From NCBI GenBank assembly GCA_902778455.1, contig CACYXR010000010.1:1-64000 (forward strand): a stretch of DNA of 64,000 nucleotides, read 5' to 3'. Position numbers and translations under genes: made by a program. The notes beneath the pieces were generated by a model. That model did no database searches. It was not told the origin of the DNA and saw only the letters and a list, made by a program, of their open reading frames with translations. Source of the DNA: an uncultured Selenomonadaceae bacterium (lineage in GTDB: Bacteria > Bacillota > Negativicutes > Selenomonadales > Selenomonadaceae). The stretch's first letter is position 1. Each line of letters begins with the position of its first letter. Positions 53,337-61,428 of this stretch are shown here, piece by piece.

Positions 53337-54287
53337 ATGGGATTTTTTGATCGACTGAAAAAAGGCCTGGCGCGAACCCGCGAAAGCCTGACCGCGAAAA
53401 TCGAAAAGGCGATTATCGGTTATGCCGATATCGACGACGATCTCCTCGACGAGTTGGAGGAAATCATGATCATGGCCGACGTGGGCGTTACGACGACGGA
53501 CAAGCTGATGACGGACGTGCGGCAGGGCATCAAGAAAAAGGCAATCAATAAACCGGAGGACTTGAAGCCGTTCCTGGAGGCGCGCATCACCGAGATATTG
53601 AAGGCCGGCGGCGCTGGGGTGCGCATGGCGGCCAACGGGTCGACGGTCATACTCGTCATCGGCGTCAACGGTGCGGGCAAGACGACGACTATCGGCAAGC
53701 TCAGCGCGTTTTATCATTATTATGGTAAGTCGGTCATGGTGGCTGCTGCCGATACCTTCCGCGCTGCAGCCATTGAGCAGCTGGAGGTCTGGGCGCAGCG
53801 CAGCGAGGCGGAGTTCATCCGTCACGAGGAAGGCTCAGATCCCGCAGCCGTCGTATACGATGCAGTCAAGGCAGCCAAGGCTCGGAACATCGACATCCTG
53901 CTTGTGGACACGGCGGGACGGCTGCAAACGAAATCAAATCTGATGGCTGAACTGGAAAAGATAAATCGCGTAATTCAGCGGGAGATTCCCGGCGCGCCCC
54001 ATGAGACGCTTTTGGTGCTGGATGCGACGACCGGGCAGAACGCCGTCAGCCAGGCTAAGCTGTTCACGCAGGCCGCGCCAATCACCGGCGTCGTGCTGAC
54101 GAAGCTGGACGGCACGGCGAAGGGCGGCGTCGTCATCGGGATCAAGGATGAACTCAATATGCCGATCAAATGGATTGGCGTAGGCGAGGGCATCGCCGAT
54201 TTGCGCCCGTTTGTCGCCGAGGATTTCGCGAAGGCGTTGTTCGGCGAAGGAAAGGAAACTGCGGAGGCGGCGGAAGACGGAATATGA
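53337..54287 (+). CDS. ftsY: signal recognition particle receptor FtsY
   Basis: 316 aa with a short N-terminal region and the NG domain: G1 GVNGAGKTTTIGK, AAADTFRAAAIEQLE, G3 DTAGRLQTK, G4 TKLDGTAKGG and GVGEGIADLRPF. It docks SRP-ribosome complexes at the membrane. The acidic A domain of proteobacterial FtsY is missing, as usual in Firmicutes. It lies 19 bases after smc and shares ATGA with thiM. Confidence 0.97.
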   Translation: MGFFDRLKKGLARTRESLTAKIEKAIIGYADIDDDLLDELEEIMIMADVGVTTTDKLMTDVRQGIKKKAINKPEDLKPFLEARITEILKAGGAGVRMAANGSTVILVIGVNGAGKTTTIGKLSAFYHYYGKSVMVAAADTFRAAAIEQLEVWAQRSEAEFIRHEEGSDPAAVVYDAVKAAKARNIDILLVDTAGRLQTKSNLMAELEKINRVIQREIPGAPHETLLVLDATTGQNAVSQAKLFTQAAPITGVVLTKLDGTAKGGVVIGIKDELNMPIKWIGVGEGIADLRPFVAEDFAKALFGEGKETAEAAEDGI

Positions 54288-55141
54288 AAAAGACGACGAA
54301 GACGACGAAAGAAAGTTTGCGGCGCGAAATCCGGGAGGCGGTGCGCCGTGTCCGGAAGGAAAATCCGATGGCGCCGTCCATCACGAACACGGTGACGATC
54401 AATCTTGTGGCAAACGCGCAGCTTGCGGTGGGAGGCTCGGCGGCGATGGTCTACCTCGCGGACGAAGGCGAGGCGATGGCTGCTTTGGGCGGCGCTATGT
54501 ATATCAACATGGGAACGATGCTCCCTGTTTATGCGGAGACTTTGCCCCGCACAGTGAAGGTGTTGGCGGAACAAGGAAAACCATGGATTGTCGATCCGGT
54601 GGGTATCGGTGTCGGGGGACTTCGGGCGAGCCTTTTACTCGGATTCCGCGCGGATAAGCCGACCATCATTCGGGGTAACGCGTCGGAAATTATCGCCCTG
54701 GCGGAGCTTTGGGAATTGGACACCGGGAAAAAGTCCGGCGGCGTCCGCGGCGTCGATTCGACGGACTCGGTGGAGTCGGCGCGGACGGCGGCAATCTCCC
54801 TTGCGCGTCATACGGGCGGCGCTGTAGCCGTATCGGGACCGACTGATCTTGTGACGGACGGCAAAAGTGTTGCGCTTGTCGAGGGCGGCTCGAAATTCTT
54901 GCCGATGATTACCGGCGCGGGCTGCTCTCTCGGCGGCGTCGCGGCGGTTTACGCCTGCGTGACGTCGCCTTTCGTGGCTGCGCTGACTGCGACGGCAATT
55001 TATGATTTTGCCGGAGCGAAAGCGGAAAAGGACGCGAATGGTCCTGCGAGCTTCCAGGTCGCGTTCCTTGACGCGCTGTATCAGGCGACGCCTGAGGACG
55101 TGGGAGCGCAGCCGTTTTTGTTGGAAACAGTCGGAAAGTAA
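54284..55141 (+). CDS. thiM: hydroxyethylthiazole kinase
   Basis: 285 aa, a ribokinase-like fold. Motifs: ITNTVTINLVANAQLAVGG, YINMGTMLP, PWIVDPVGIGVG, IIRGNASEI and the catalytic GAGCSLGGVAA. It phosphorylates the thiazole moiety for thiamine salvage. ATG 54284 overlaps the ftsY stop. No TPP riboswitch precedes it, so its expression seems tied to smc-ftsY. Confidence 0.95.
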   Translation: MKKTTKTTKESLRREIREAVRRVRKENPMAPSITNTVTINLVANAQLAVGGSAAMVYLADEGEAMAALGGAMYINMGTMLPVYAETLPRTVKVLAEQGKPWIVDPVGIGVGGLRASLLLGFRADKPTIIRGNASEIIALAELWELDTGKKSGGVRGVDSTDSVESARTAAISLARHTGGAVAVSGPTDLVTDGKSVALVEGGSKFLPMITGAGCSLGGVAAVYACVTSPFVAALTATAIYDFAGAKAEKDANGPASFQVAFLDALYQATPEDVGAQPFLLETVGK

Positions 55142-55153
55142 GGAGAGAAAGAA

Positions 55154-55459
55154 ATGAATGTATTGGTCGCTTTGGCGGTGGCGCCCTGTGGAACGGGCGA
55201 GGAGCTTTCGGCGGAGGTGGCGGAGGTCATTCGCGTGATCCGCGCGTCGGGGCTGCCGAATCGGACAAATTCGATGTTCACCGAGATCGAGGGCGAATGG
55301 GACGAGGTGATGCGCGTGGTCAAGGACGCGACCTTCGTGCTGGCGGAAAAGGGAATCCGCACGGAAGTCGTGCTGAAGGCGGACGTGCGCCCCGGTCATA
55401 CCGACATGATGCACAAAAAGACCGAAGTCGTCGAGAAAATCCTGGAGGGCGGCAAGTGA
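55154..55459 (+). CDS. thiamine-binding protein, MTH1187/YkoF-like (DUF77) family
   Basis: 101 aa, cytoplasmic. The family pattern is present: NVLVALAVAPCGTGEELS, LPNRTNSMFTEIEGEWDE and an ADVRPGHTDMMHKK segment. Relatives bind thiamine or its hydroxymethylpyrimidine part. It lies between thiM and thiE, which supports such a role. The stop overlaps the thiE start by one base. Confidence 0.85.
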   Translation: MNVLVALAVAPCGTGEELSAEVAEVIRVIRASGLPNRTNSMFTEIEGEWDEVMRVVKDATFVLAEKGIRTEVVLKADVRPGHTDMMHKKTEVVEKILEGGK

Positions 55460-56175
55460 TGGGCAAGACCATGCGCGAGGCTTTAGACATTTCGGCGTAT
55501 CTTGTCGTCGGGCCGGAAAACACCGAAGGACGTCCCGTGCGGGAAATTGTCCGCGCGGCTTTGAAGGCGGGATTTACCTGCGTACAGATTCGCTCGAAGG
55601 AGGCGAGCGCACGGGAAATGATTGCGCTGCTCGGTGAGGCGGCGGAAGAAATCGCTGCGGCTGGCGCGTCGGAGCGCGTCGTGCTTTTGGCGGACGACAG
55701 GCTCGATGTAGTGCTGGCGGCGCGGAAGATGGGAATCAAGGCGGACGGCGTCCATGTCGGCCAATCGGACATCCCGCCGGAAATCTGCCGCGCTTATCTC
55801 GGGGAGGACGCGGTGGTCGGACTTTCCGCACGGACGGACGAACTTCTTGAGTATGTGTGCGAAGCTGACGTCAGCATGATCGATTATTTCGGCGCGGGGC
55901 CGCTGCACGAGACGGCGACTAAGCCCGACTGCGGGCGCGACTCGAAGGGAAATATCATTACACGGAGCTTCGGGGAAATCGCGGAACTTACCCGTGCAAG
56001 CAAGATTCCCGTCGTCGTCGGCGGCGGCGTGAAGCTGGCGGATATTCCCGCGCTGGCGAAAACGGGCGTGGACGGTTTCTTCGTCGTCAGCGCGGTGGCG
56101 GGTGCGCCGGATCCGGAAAAAGCGGCGAAGGCACTTGTCGACGCGTGGCGGAAAGATAGGACATGCTTTGGATAG
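55459..56175 (+). CDS. thiE: thiamine-phosphate synthase
   Basis: 238 aa, a TIM barrel. Motifs: FTCVQIRSKEAS, VVLLADDRLDVVLAA, DGVHVGQSDI, VVGLSARTDE, DYFGAGPLHETATKPD and VVVGGGVKLADI. It couples thiazole phosphate and HMP pyrophosphate. ATG 55459 overlaps the previous stop (TGATG) and has GGAGGG nine bases upstream. thiD is not in the window, so the pathway is completed elsewhere. Confidence 0.95.
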   Translation: MGKTMREALDISAYLVVGPENTEGRPVREIVRAALKAGFTCVQIRSKEASAREMIALLGEAAEEIAAAGASERVVLLADDRLDVVLAARKMGIKADGVHVGQSDIPPEICRAYLGEDAVVGLSARTDELLEYVCEADVSMIDYFGAGPLHETATKPDCGRDSKGNIITRSFGEIAELTRASKIPVVVGGGVKLADIPALAKTGVDGFFVVSAVAGAPDPEKAAKALVDAWRKDRTCFG

Positions 56176-56247
56176 TAGGACCGCTTAAGCGATGGATCAG
56201 GTTATGATAATAAAACGTTTGTGCATGCATAATTTCAAATAGAAAAA

Positions 56248-56290
56248 TGCCCCGAAAGCATTTTTTGCTTTCGGGGCGTCGTTTTGTCTG
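56248..56290 (+). terminator. bidirectional terminator between thiE and the EAL gene
   Basis: GCCCCGAAAGCA / TGCTTTCGGGGC (12 bp) with a T-rich loop. T-rich sequence follows (GTCGTTTTG), and an A-run on the other side (AGAAAAAT) gives T's on the minus strand, so it can serve both convergent transcripts. Confidence 0.9.
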
Positions 56291-56300
56291 TATGGGATTT

Positions 56301-59210
56301 TTACGCGCTTTCCGCTTCCAGCTTGTCGGCAAATGCGAAGAAATCCTCGGCGGGCATCGGCCTCCCGAACAGGAAGCCTTGGGCGTAGTGGCAACCGTTT
56401 TCGAGCAGGAACTGTTCCTGTTCTTTTGTCTCGACGCCCTCACAGAGCACGAGCATATCGAGGTCATGGCCCAAAGCTACGACGCGGCGCATGATTTTCT
56501 GGCCGCGAACGGAAGACTCGGAGGCCAGCAGCATGGCTCGGTCGATCTTCATGATGTCCATGTCGAGGTGCTGGAGCATCGCGATGGACGAGTAGCCGGT
56601 GCAGAAATCGTCCATGGAGACGGTGCAGCCCATTTCTTTTATGGCTGCGATAATGGCCGCGGAATTTTCCTTTCCATCCTGCGTGTCGAAATCAACGAAG
56701 GCCGTTTCCGTAATCTCGAGGTCGATGGCGCCGTGCGGAAGATTGTAACGTTCAAATATTTCGCGCAGGCGGTCAAGGTAGCCCGGCTCACGGATGTGCA
56801 AGCCAGACTGGTTGACAGAGAACGGAATGACGGGCTTTCCTTCGTCGATACGCTTTCGCTGCAATTTGCAGACAGTTTCAAGAATATGGTAATCGAATTC
56901 GATGATGAAGCCGGTTTTCTCGAATACGTCAATGAACAGTCCCGGCATTACGAAGCCAAGTTCCGGGCTTTGCCAGCGGGTCAGGGCTTCTGCGCCGATA
57001 ATCCTGTGCGTGCGGATATCGTATTTCGGCTGGAGCCAGATCTGGAATTCGCCATTTGCCAGAGCCTTTCGTTTCAGCTGAGAGACTGTTTTCTGCTTTA
57101 GCCGCTTTTGTTGGAGCTTTTCGTCGTAAACGCCGATATTGTCGCCCATTTCAATTGCTTCCGTTTGAGCGGTGTCCGCGTTCGCCATCAGCGTCGCGAT
57201 GGAAGGGGTGTTCTCGGCTGGCACGGAGCAAAGGCCGAAATAATATTGCATATGAATGTCGTATCCGGGGCGCGAAAGGAGAGCTGTGTCGGCGGCGAAT
57301 TTTTCCGCCGCACCGCGAAGCGTCATGCCGTCTTCGAGGCGGCCGAGGACGTAAAGGTGTGTCAGCTCCGAGGAAAGGCCGTCGAGGAGAAGCCATGGGT
57401 TCTTCTCGCGGACTCGTTCGACGAGTTCGCGAATACCGTCCGCCACCGCTTTCGGGTTCAGGGACGCTTTCAGGAGATCGATTCTCTGGGTACTGAGTAC
57501 CATGATGAAAAGCCTGCCCGCATTGAGGTCATCCACGTATTTTTTCAGCAGGCGCGGCGCTTTTTCCTCAAACCAGCGGACGTTTGGCAGACCGGTTTGC
57601 AGATTGTGGTGGGCAATGGTATATGCTTCCTTCGCCGCGCGCTGGCGTATATACATCATATACGTCAGGACACCGATGACGGAAAGCAGCAATGCCGTAA
57701 GGATAGTAAGGGATTGCAACGGATTTTTTGCGATGTACGCTTTTAGGCTTCGGTTCTGTTCCACGTCGAACATGTTGCGCGTCATGATTTCCTCGATGGG
57801 CTCCTGTCCGAGATGGTTGATTTCCTTGTTCAGGATCTGGACGAGGCGAGGGTCGGCATTTTTGCTGACCGCGAGGGAGACTTGATGGGAAAAAACGACA
57901 CTGCCGTTGGTGTACAGGTTCAGATAGTTGCCTTGCTCGATATCATGTTCCACGGTGATCGCTTTCAGGAAGGTCACATCCGCGGCTCCGCGGTTGACCG
58001 CGTCCATGCATTCGTCGATGGTGTCGAAATATACAAGCTGCTCGACGGGAAATTTCTTTTCGACATACTCATGGGTGTAGAAATGGCTTTTGACGCAGGC
58101 TACGAGAGGCTTCTGCGGCATGTTGCGGTCGCGGCGCATGACTGGGACATAATTGATATTGAGATACGGGAATGTCAAGATCGCGTTGTGCATGTGTCCC
58201 CAGTTGTGATCGGCGTAATAGTCGGCGACGGTCTCGATCTTGCCTCCGGTCAGAAGCTGCATCAGCTCGCCGTTGGTTTTTGTTTCGCGGACATCGAAGC
58301 GAATGCCGAGATCCGTCTCCATGAGATGCATGATCTCGGCGATGACACCCTTGGCTTCGCCATTCTCAAAATAGGTGTACGGCTTTTGCCCCGGCGACGC
58401 GGCGGCGGAGATGACAGGATGCGCCGCCAGATATTCTTTTTCCTCGCGCGTCAGGAGCAGCGGGGAGCCGTGTTGTCCGGCATGCTTTGCGTAAAGCAGG
58501 CCCCGGATATGGGGATTGAGCAACATCAGTTTCTCGATGGCGCGGTCAATCCTTTCACGGATATCGGTATGATCCGCCCGTGTGGCGATGGAAAAGCGCT
58601 TTGTGAACAGATAGGCGTCCATCGGGGCTTCCGTGCCGTGATAGACGGCGGCGTCTACGAAGGCGTCGATTTCGCGGTTCTTGAACATGGAGATAATATT
58701 GAAGAATCTTTCGGCAGGAACCAGCACGAAGTCGTTGCCTTCTTGCATCCCGTACGAATGAAGTGAGGAGAGGATATCCTGCTCCGAGCAGATGAACGAC
58801 GTGTATCCAATCCGGAGTCCCTGACCGGGCGCCAAAGTTTTTTCCGGGCGACTGGTGACTCCGATGGGGGAATAAGTGATTGCATGCTGCATGGTGGCAA
58901 GGTCGGGAAAGGTGTTTTCTTCGTCCGGCAGCGCGGCAATCAGGTCGAGCTCGCCGCGCCGCAATTTTTCCACGCACTGCGTCGGCTGCGCTTCTATATA
59001 CTCAAAGCGATACCCGCCATAAATGGCGATGGCTTCCAGGTAATCGTAAAGAAAGCCGCGAAAATAACCGTCCTCGCCCTTGGAAATATATCCGGGCACG
59101 TCAGTATAGCCGACGCGCAGCAAAGGAAGGTCGCGGTCGGCGGCGGAAGCGCAGGGGAACAGAAGTCCCAGCACAAATAGAATCGCTATAAAGATCGCGG
59201 GTTTTCGCAT
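56301..59210 (-). CDS. periplasmic-binding, degenerate GGDEF and EAL domain protein
   Basis: 969 aa. A signal peptide (KPAIFIAILFVLGLLFPC) is followed by two solute-binding SBP_bac_3-type domains (about residues 30-265 and 280-500) and one membrane helix (ILTALLLSVIGVLTYMMYI). A GGDEF-like domain lacks the GGDEF motif (LLLDGLSSELTHLY in its place). The EAL domain has all expected residues: EALTRW, SVNQSG, LEITETAF, DDFCTGYSS, MKIDRA, CEGVET and QGFLFGRP. It should hydrolyse c-di-GMP in response to an external ligand. Start 59210 is chosen because the promoter start would coincide with the upstream ATG at 59252. Confidence 0.92.
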   Translation of the reverse strand: MRKPAIFIAILFVLGLLFPCASAADRDLPLLRVGYTDVPGYISKGEDGYFRGFLYDYLEAIAIYGGYRFEYIEAQPTQCVEKLRRGELDLIAALPDEENTFPDLATMQHAITYSPIGVTSRPEKTLAPGQGLRIGYTSFICSEQDILSSLHSYGMQEGNDFVLVPAERFFNIISMFKNREIDAFVDAAVYHGTEAPMDAYLFTKRFSIATRADHTDIRERIDRAIEKLMLLNPHIRGLLYAKHAGQHGSPLLLTREEKEYLAAHPVISAAASPGQKPYTYFENGEAKGVIAEIMHLMETDLGIRFDVRETKTNGELMQLLTGGKIETVADYYADHNWGHMHNAILTFPYLNINYVPVMRRDRNMPQKPLVACVKSHFYTHEYVEKKFPVEQLVYFDTIDECMDAVNRGAADVTFLKAITVEHDIEQGNYLNLYTNGSVVFSHQVSLAVSKNADPRLVQILNKEINHLGQEPIEEIMTRNMFDVEQNRSLKAYIAKNPLQSLTILTALLLSVIGVLTYMMYIRQRAAKEAYTIAHHNLQTGLPNVRWFEEKAPRLLKKYVDDLNAGRLFIMVLSTQRIDLLKASLNPKAVADGIRELVERVREKNPWLLLDGLSSELTHLYVLGRLEDGMTLRGAAEKFAADTALLSRPGYDIHMQYYFGLCSVPAENTPSIATLMANADTAQTEAIEMGDNIGVYDEKLQQKRLKQKTVSQLKRKALANGEFQIWLQPKYDIRTHRIIGAEALTRWQSPELGFVMPGLFIDVFEKTGFIIEFDYHILETVCKLQRKRIDEGKPVIPFSVNQSGLHIREPGYLDRLREIFERYNLPHGAIDLEITETAFVDFDTQDGKENSAAIIAAIKEMGCTVSMDDFCTGYSSIAMLQHLDMDIMKIDRAMLLASESSVRGQKIMRRVVALGHDLDMLVLCEGVETKEQEQFLLENGCHYAQGFLFGRPMPAEDFFAFADKLEAESA

Positions 59211-59259
59211 GAGAATCAACTCGCTTCTTACAAAATTATATAATACTGCCATTTTATAA

Positions 59260-59288
59260 ATTATACTAAACGTTATGCGCTTTTACAA
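59260..59288 (-). promoter_or_regulatory. promoter of the EAL gene
   Basis: On the minus strand TTGTAA (59288-59283), 17-base spacer and TATAAT (59265-59260). Transcription would start near 59253. Confidence 0.78.
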
Positions 59289-59406
59289 GCTTATTTGAAG
59301 AACTGGGCCTTTCCGTTCAATTCATTCTGCGGATAGACGAAAAAGCCACGTAAGAGTATATCGAAGCGTTGCTTCGATGAAACGCTGTTAAGGAATATTT
59401 TGTCTG

Positions 59407-59436
59407 TCGACAAAATTGGAACAAAAGCGTTATAAT
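59407..59436 (+). promoter_or_regulatory. promoter of the purine permease gene
   Basis: TCGACA (59407-59412), 18-base spacer, TATAAT (59431-59436). The start would be about 18 bases before the ATG, too short for a riboswitch. A hairpin ATCGAAGC / GCTTCGAT lies upstream at 59359-59377. Confidence 0.7.
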
Positions 59437-59460
59437 ATAAAACTATGGAGGGATAACATT

Positions 59461-60822
59461 ATGGAAGAGTTTTTCAAGCTGAAAGAGCGCGGGACTGATG
59501 TCCGTACCGAGGCAATGGCGGGGTTGACCACGTTCATGACGATGGCGTACATCCTCGCGGTCAATCCGGGAATCCTGAGTGCGGCAGGCATGGATGCGGG
59601 CGCGGTCTTTACGGCGACGGCGCTGGCGTCGGCGCTCGGTACGCTCTGCATGGCGATTTTCGCGAATATGCCGCTGGCGCTTTCGGCGGCCATGGGACTC
59701 AACGCGTATTTCGCGTTCACGGTCGTCATCGGCATGGGCTATACATGGCAGCAGGGCCTGGCGGCGGTCTTTGTCGAAGGTATTATTTTTATCGTGCTTT
59801 CACTGACAAATGTCCGTGAGGCGATTTTCGACGCGATACCGCGTCAGCTCAAGACTGCAGTTTCCGTCGGTATCGGTCTTTTCATCTGTTTCATCGGTTT
59901 CCAGAATGCCCATATCGTCGTGGACGGACCGACGCTGGTGAAGCTTTATCCGTTCAGTAAGGCGCTGGCGGATGGGACGTTCCGCACGGAAGGCATCACG
60001 GTGCTTTTGGCGCTGGTCGGCCTTCTTTTGACGGCGGTGCTGATGGCGAAAAACGTCAAGGGCAGCGTCCTTTGGGGCATCATTTCCACATGGGTATTGG
60101 GCATGGTCTGCCAGCTTGCGGGTTTTTATGTGCCCGATCCGTCGAAAGGTTTTTTCAGTCTGTTCCCGTCGGCTATCGTCGCGATGCCCGCGTCCATGGC
60201 ACCGACGTTCATGCAGCTTGATTTCGGCTCGATCCTGAACGTCAATTTCCTGACGATCCTGATGGCGTTCCTGTTTGTCGATATGTTCGACACACTGGGC
60301 ACGGTGATTGGCTGCGCGTCAAAGGCAAATCTTCTCGATGATGAAGGAAAGTTGCCAGGCATACGGAATATATTGCTGGCTGACGCCATCGGTACGACGG
60401 TGGGCGCACTTCTGGGGACGTCGACGATTTCGTCTTTTGTCGAGTCTTCGGCAGGTATCGCCGAGGGTGGGCGTACTGGCCTTTCTTCCGTCGTGACGGC
60501 GGGGCTGTTTTTGCTGGCGTTGTTTTTCTCGCCGTTGTTCCTCGCGATTCCGGCGTTTGCCACCGCGCCGGCGCTGATCATGGTCGGCTTCCTGATGATG
60601 CAGCAGGTCAAGGATATCGACTGGTTCACCGATTACGCGGAAGCGGTTCCGGCGTTTATCGCGATCGCTTCGATGGCGTTCACCTACTCGATTTCCGAGG
60701 GCATCGCCTTCGGCGTCATTTTTTACACGTTGCTCCATCTCCTGACGGGAAAGACAAGCAAAATCACGCCGCTGATGTATGTGCTGACGGTGCTGTTTGT
60801 TTTGAAGTACGTTTTCCTGTAA
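59461..60822 (+). CDS. NCS2-family purine (xanthine/uracil type, AzgA-like) permease
   Basis: 453 aa, about 12-14 membrane segments. AzgA/PbuG-like signatures are GLTTFMTMAYILAVNPGIL, LSAAMGLNAYFAF, FLFVDMFDTLGTVIG and SSFVESSAGIAEGGRTGL. This subfamily imports adenine, guanine or hypoxanthine with protons. GGAGGG lies eight bases before the ATG. It could provide bases for salvage together with deoD. Confidence 0.93.
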   Translation: MEEFFKLKERGTDVRTEAMAGLTTFMTMAYILAVNPGILSAAGMDAGAVFTATALASALGTLCMAIFANMPLALSAAMGLNAYFAFTVVIGMGYTWQQGLAAVFVEGIIFIVLSLTNVREAIFDAIPRQLKTAVSVGIGLFICFIGFQNAHIVVDGPTLVKLYPFSKALADGTFRTEGITVLLALVGLLLTAVLMAKNVKGSVLWGIISTWVLGMVCQLAGFYVPDPSKGFFSLFPSAIVAMPASMAPTFMQLDFGSILNVNFLTILMAFLFVDMFDTLGTVIGCASKANLLDDEGKLPGIRNILLADAIGTTVGALLGTSTISSFVESSAGIAEGGRTGLSSVVTAGLFLLALFFSPLFLAIPAFATAPALIMVGFLMMQQVKDIDWFTDYAEAVPAFIAIASMAFTYSISEGIAFGVIFYTLLHLLTGKTSKITPLMYVLTVLFVLKYVFL

Positions 60823-60837
60823 TGGCTGGAGGATATA

Positions 60838-61308
60838 ATGGCAATTGAAAAGGTAAAGGAATTTTTCCGGCAGCACGGTATGAAAGAAAAAGTGCTGGAA
60901 TTCGAGACGTCCAGCGCGACCGTAGAACTGGCGGCGCAGGCGCTTCACTGCGAGCCGTGCCGAATCGCGAAGACGCTTTCGTTCATGGGGAAAGAAGGTC
61001 CGCTGCTGGTCGTCGCCGCCGGCGACGCGAAAATCGACAATCCGAAATTCAAGGCGCAATTCGGTACGAAGCCGAAAATGCTGAAGCCGGAGGAAAACGT
61101 CGAACTGATCGGCCACGCAATCGGCGGCGTTTGCCCGTTCGCTGTCAACGACGGCGTGAAGATTTATTTGGACGAGTCTCTGAAGCGGTTCGAGACGGTA
61201 TTTCCGGCCTGCGGCAGCGCCAACAGCGCCATTGAGCTGACGATGGCGGAACTGGAAAAGTATTCGTCGTCCGTTGCGTGGGTAAACGTCTGCAAGGCAT
61301 GGCAGTAG
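60838..61308 (+). CDS. YbaK/EbsC-family aminoacyl-tRNA deacylase
   Basis: 156 aa. Family segments: CRIAKTLSFMG, LLVVAAGDAKIDNPKF, GHAIGGVCPFAV and YLDESLKRFETVFPACGSANS. Members hydrolyse mischarged tRNAs (Cys-tRNA-Pro or Ala-tRNA-Pro). Which mischarged tRNA is used cannot be told. It follows the permease after 15 bases and precedes rel. Confidence 0.88.
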   Translation: MAIEKVKEFFRQHGMKEKVLEFETSSATVELAAQALHCEPCRIAKTLSFMGKEGPLLVVAAGDAKIDNPKFKAQFGTKPKMLKPEENVELIGHAIGGVCPFAVNDGVKIYLDESLKRFETVFPACGSANSAIELTMAELEKYSSSVAWVNVCKAWQ

Positions 61309-61330
61309 ACATGTCAGCATGAATGAAAAG

Positions 61331-61371
61331 CGTACCCGTTGCGAAGGTCTTTTGCATCGAGTACGTTTTTT
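61331..61371 (+). terminator. terminator after the YbaK-type gene
   Basis: Outer stem CGTAC / GTACG and inner stem TGCGAA / TTTGCA, then TTTTTTC. Moderate strength. Confidence 0.6.
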
Positions 61372-61381
61372 CTTTGCCTTG

Positions 61382-61390
61382 TGCTATAAT
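61382..61390 (+). promoter_or_regulatory. extended -10 promoter of rel
   Basis: TG-C-TATAAT at 61382-61390. No clear -35 is seen at the expected distance. The message would start about 30 bases before the ATG. Confidence 0.55.
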
Positions 61391-61428
61391 AAATAGAAAT
61401 ACAGATAATATACGGTGGGGTGGATCCT

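Noticed and set aside
54200..54290. TPP riboswitch before thiM
   Set aside because: thiM starts inside the end of ftsY and no THI-box sequence is recognisable.
59290..59460. Purine riboswitch before the NCS2 permease
   Set aside because: The predicted start site leaves only about 18 bases of leader, and no purine aptamer core is seen upstream.
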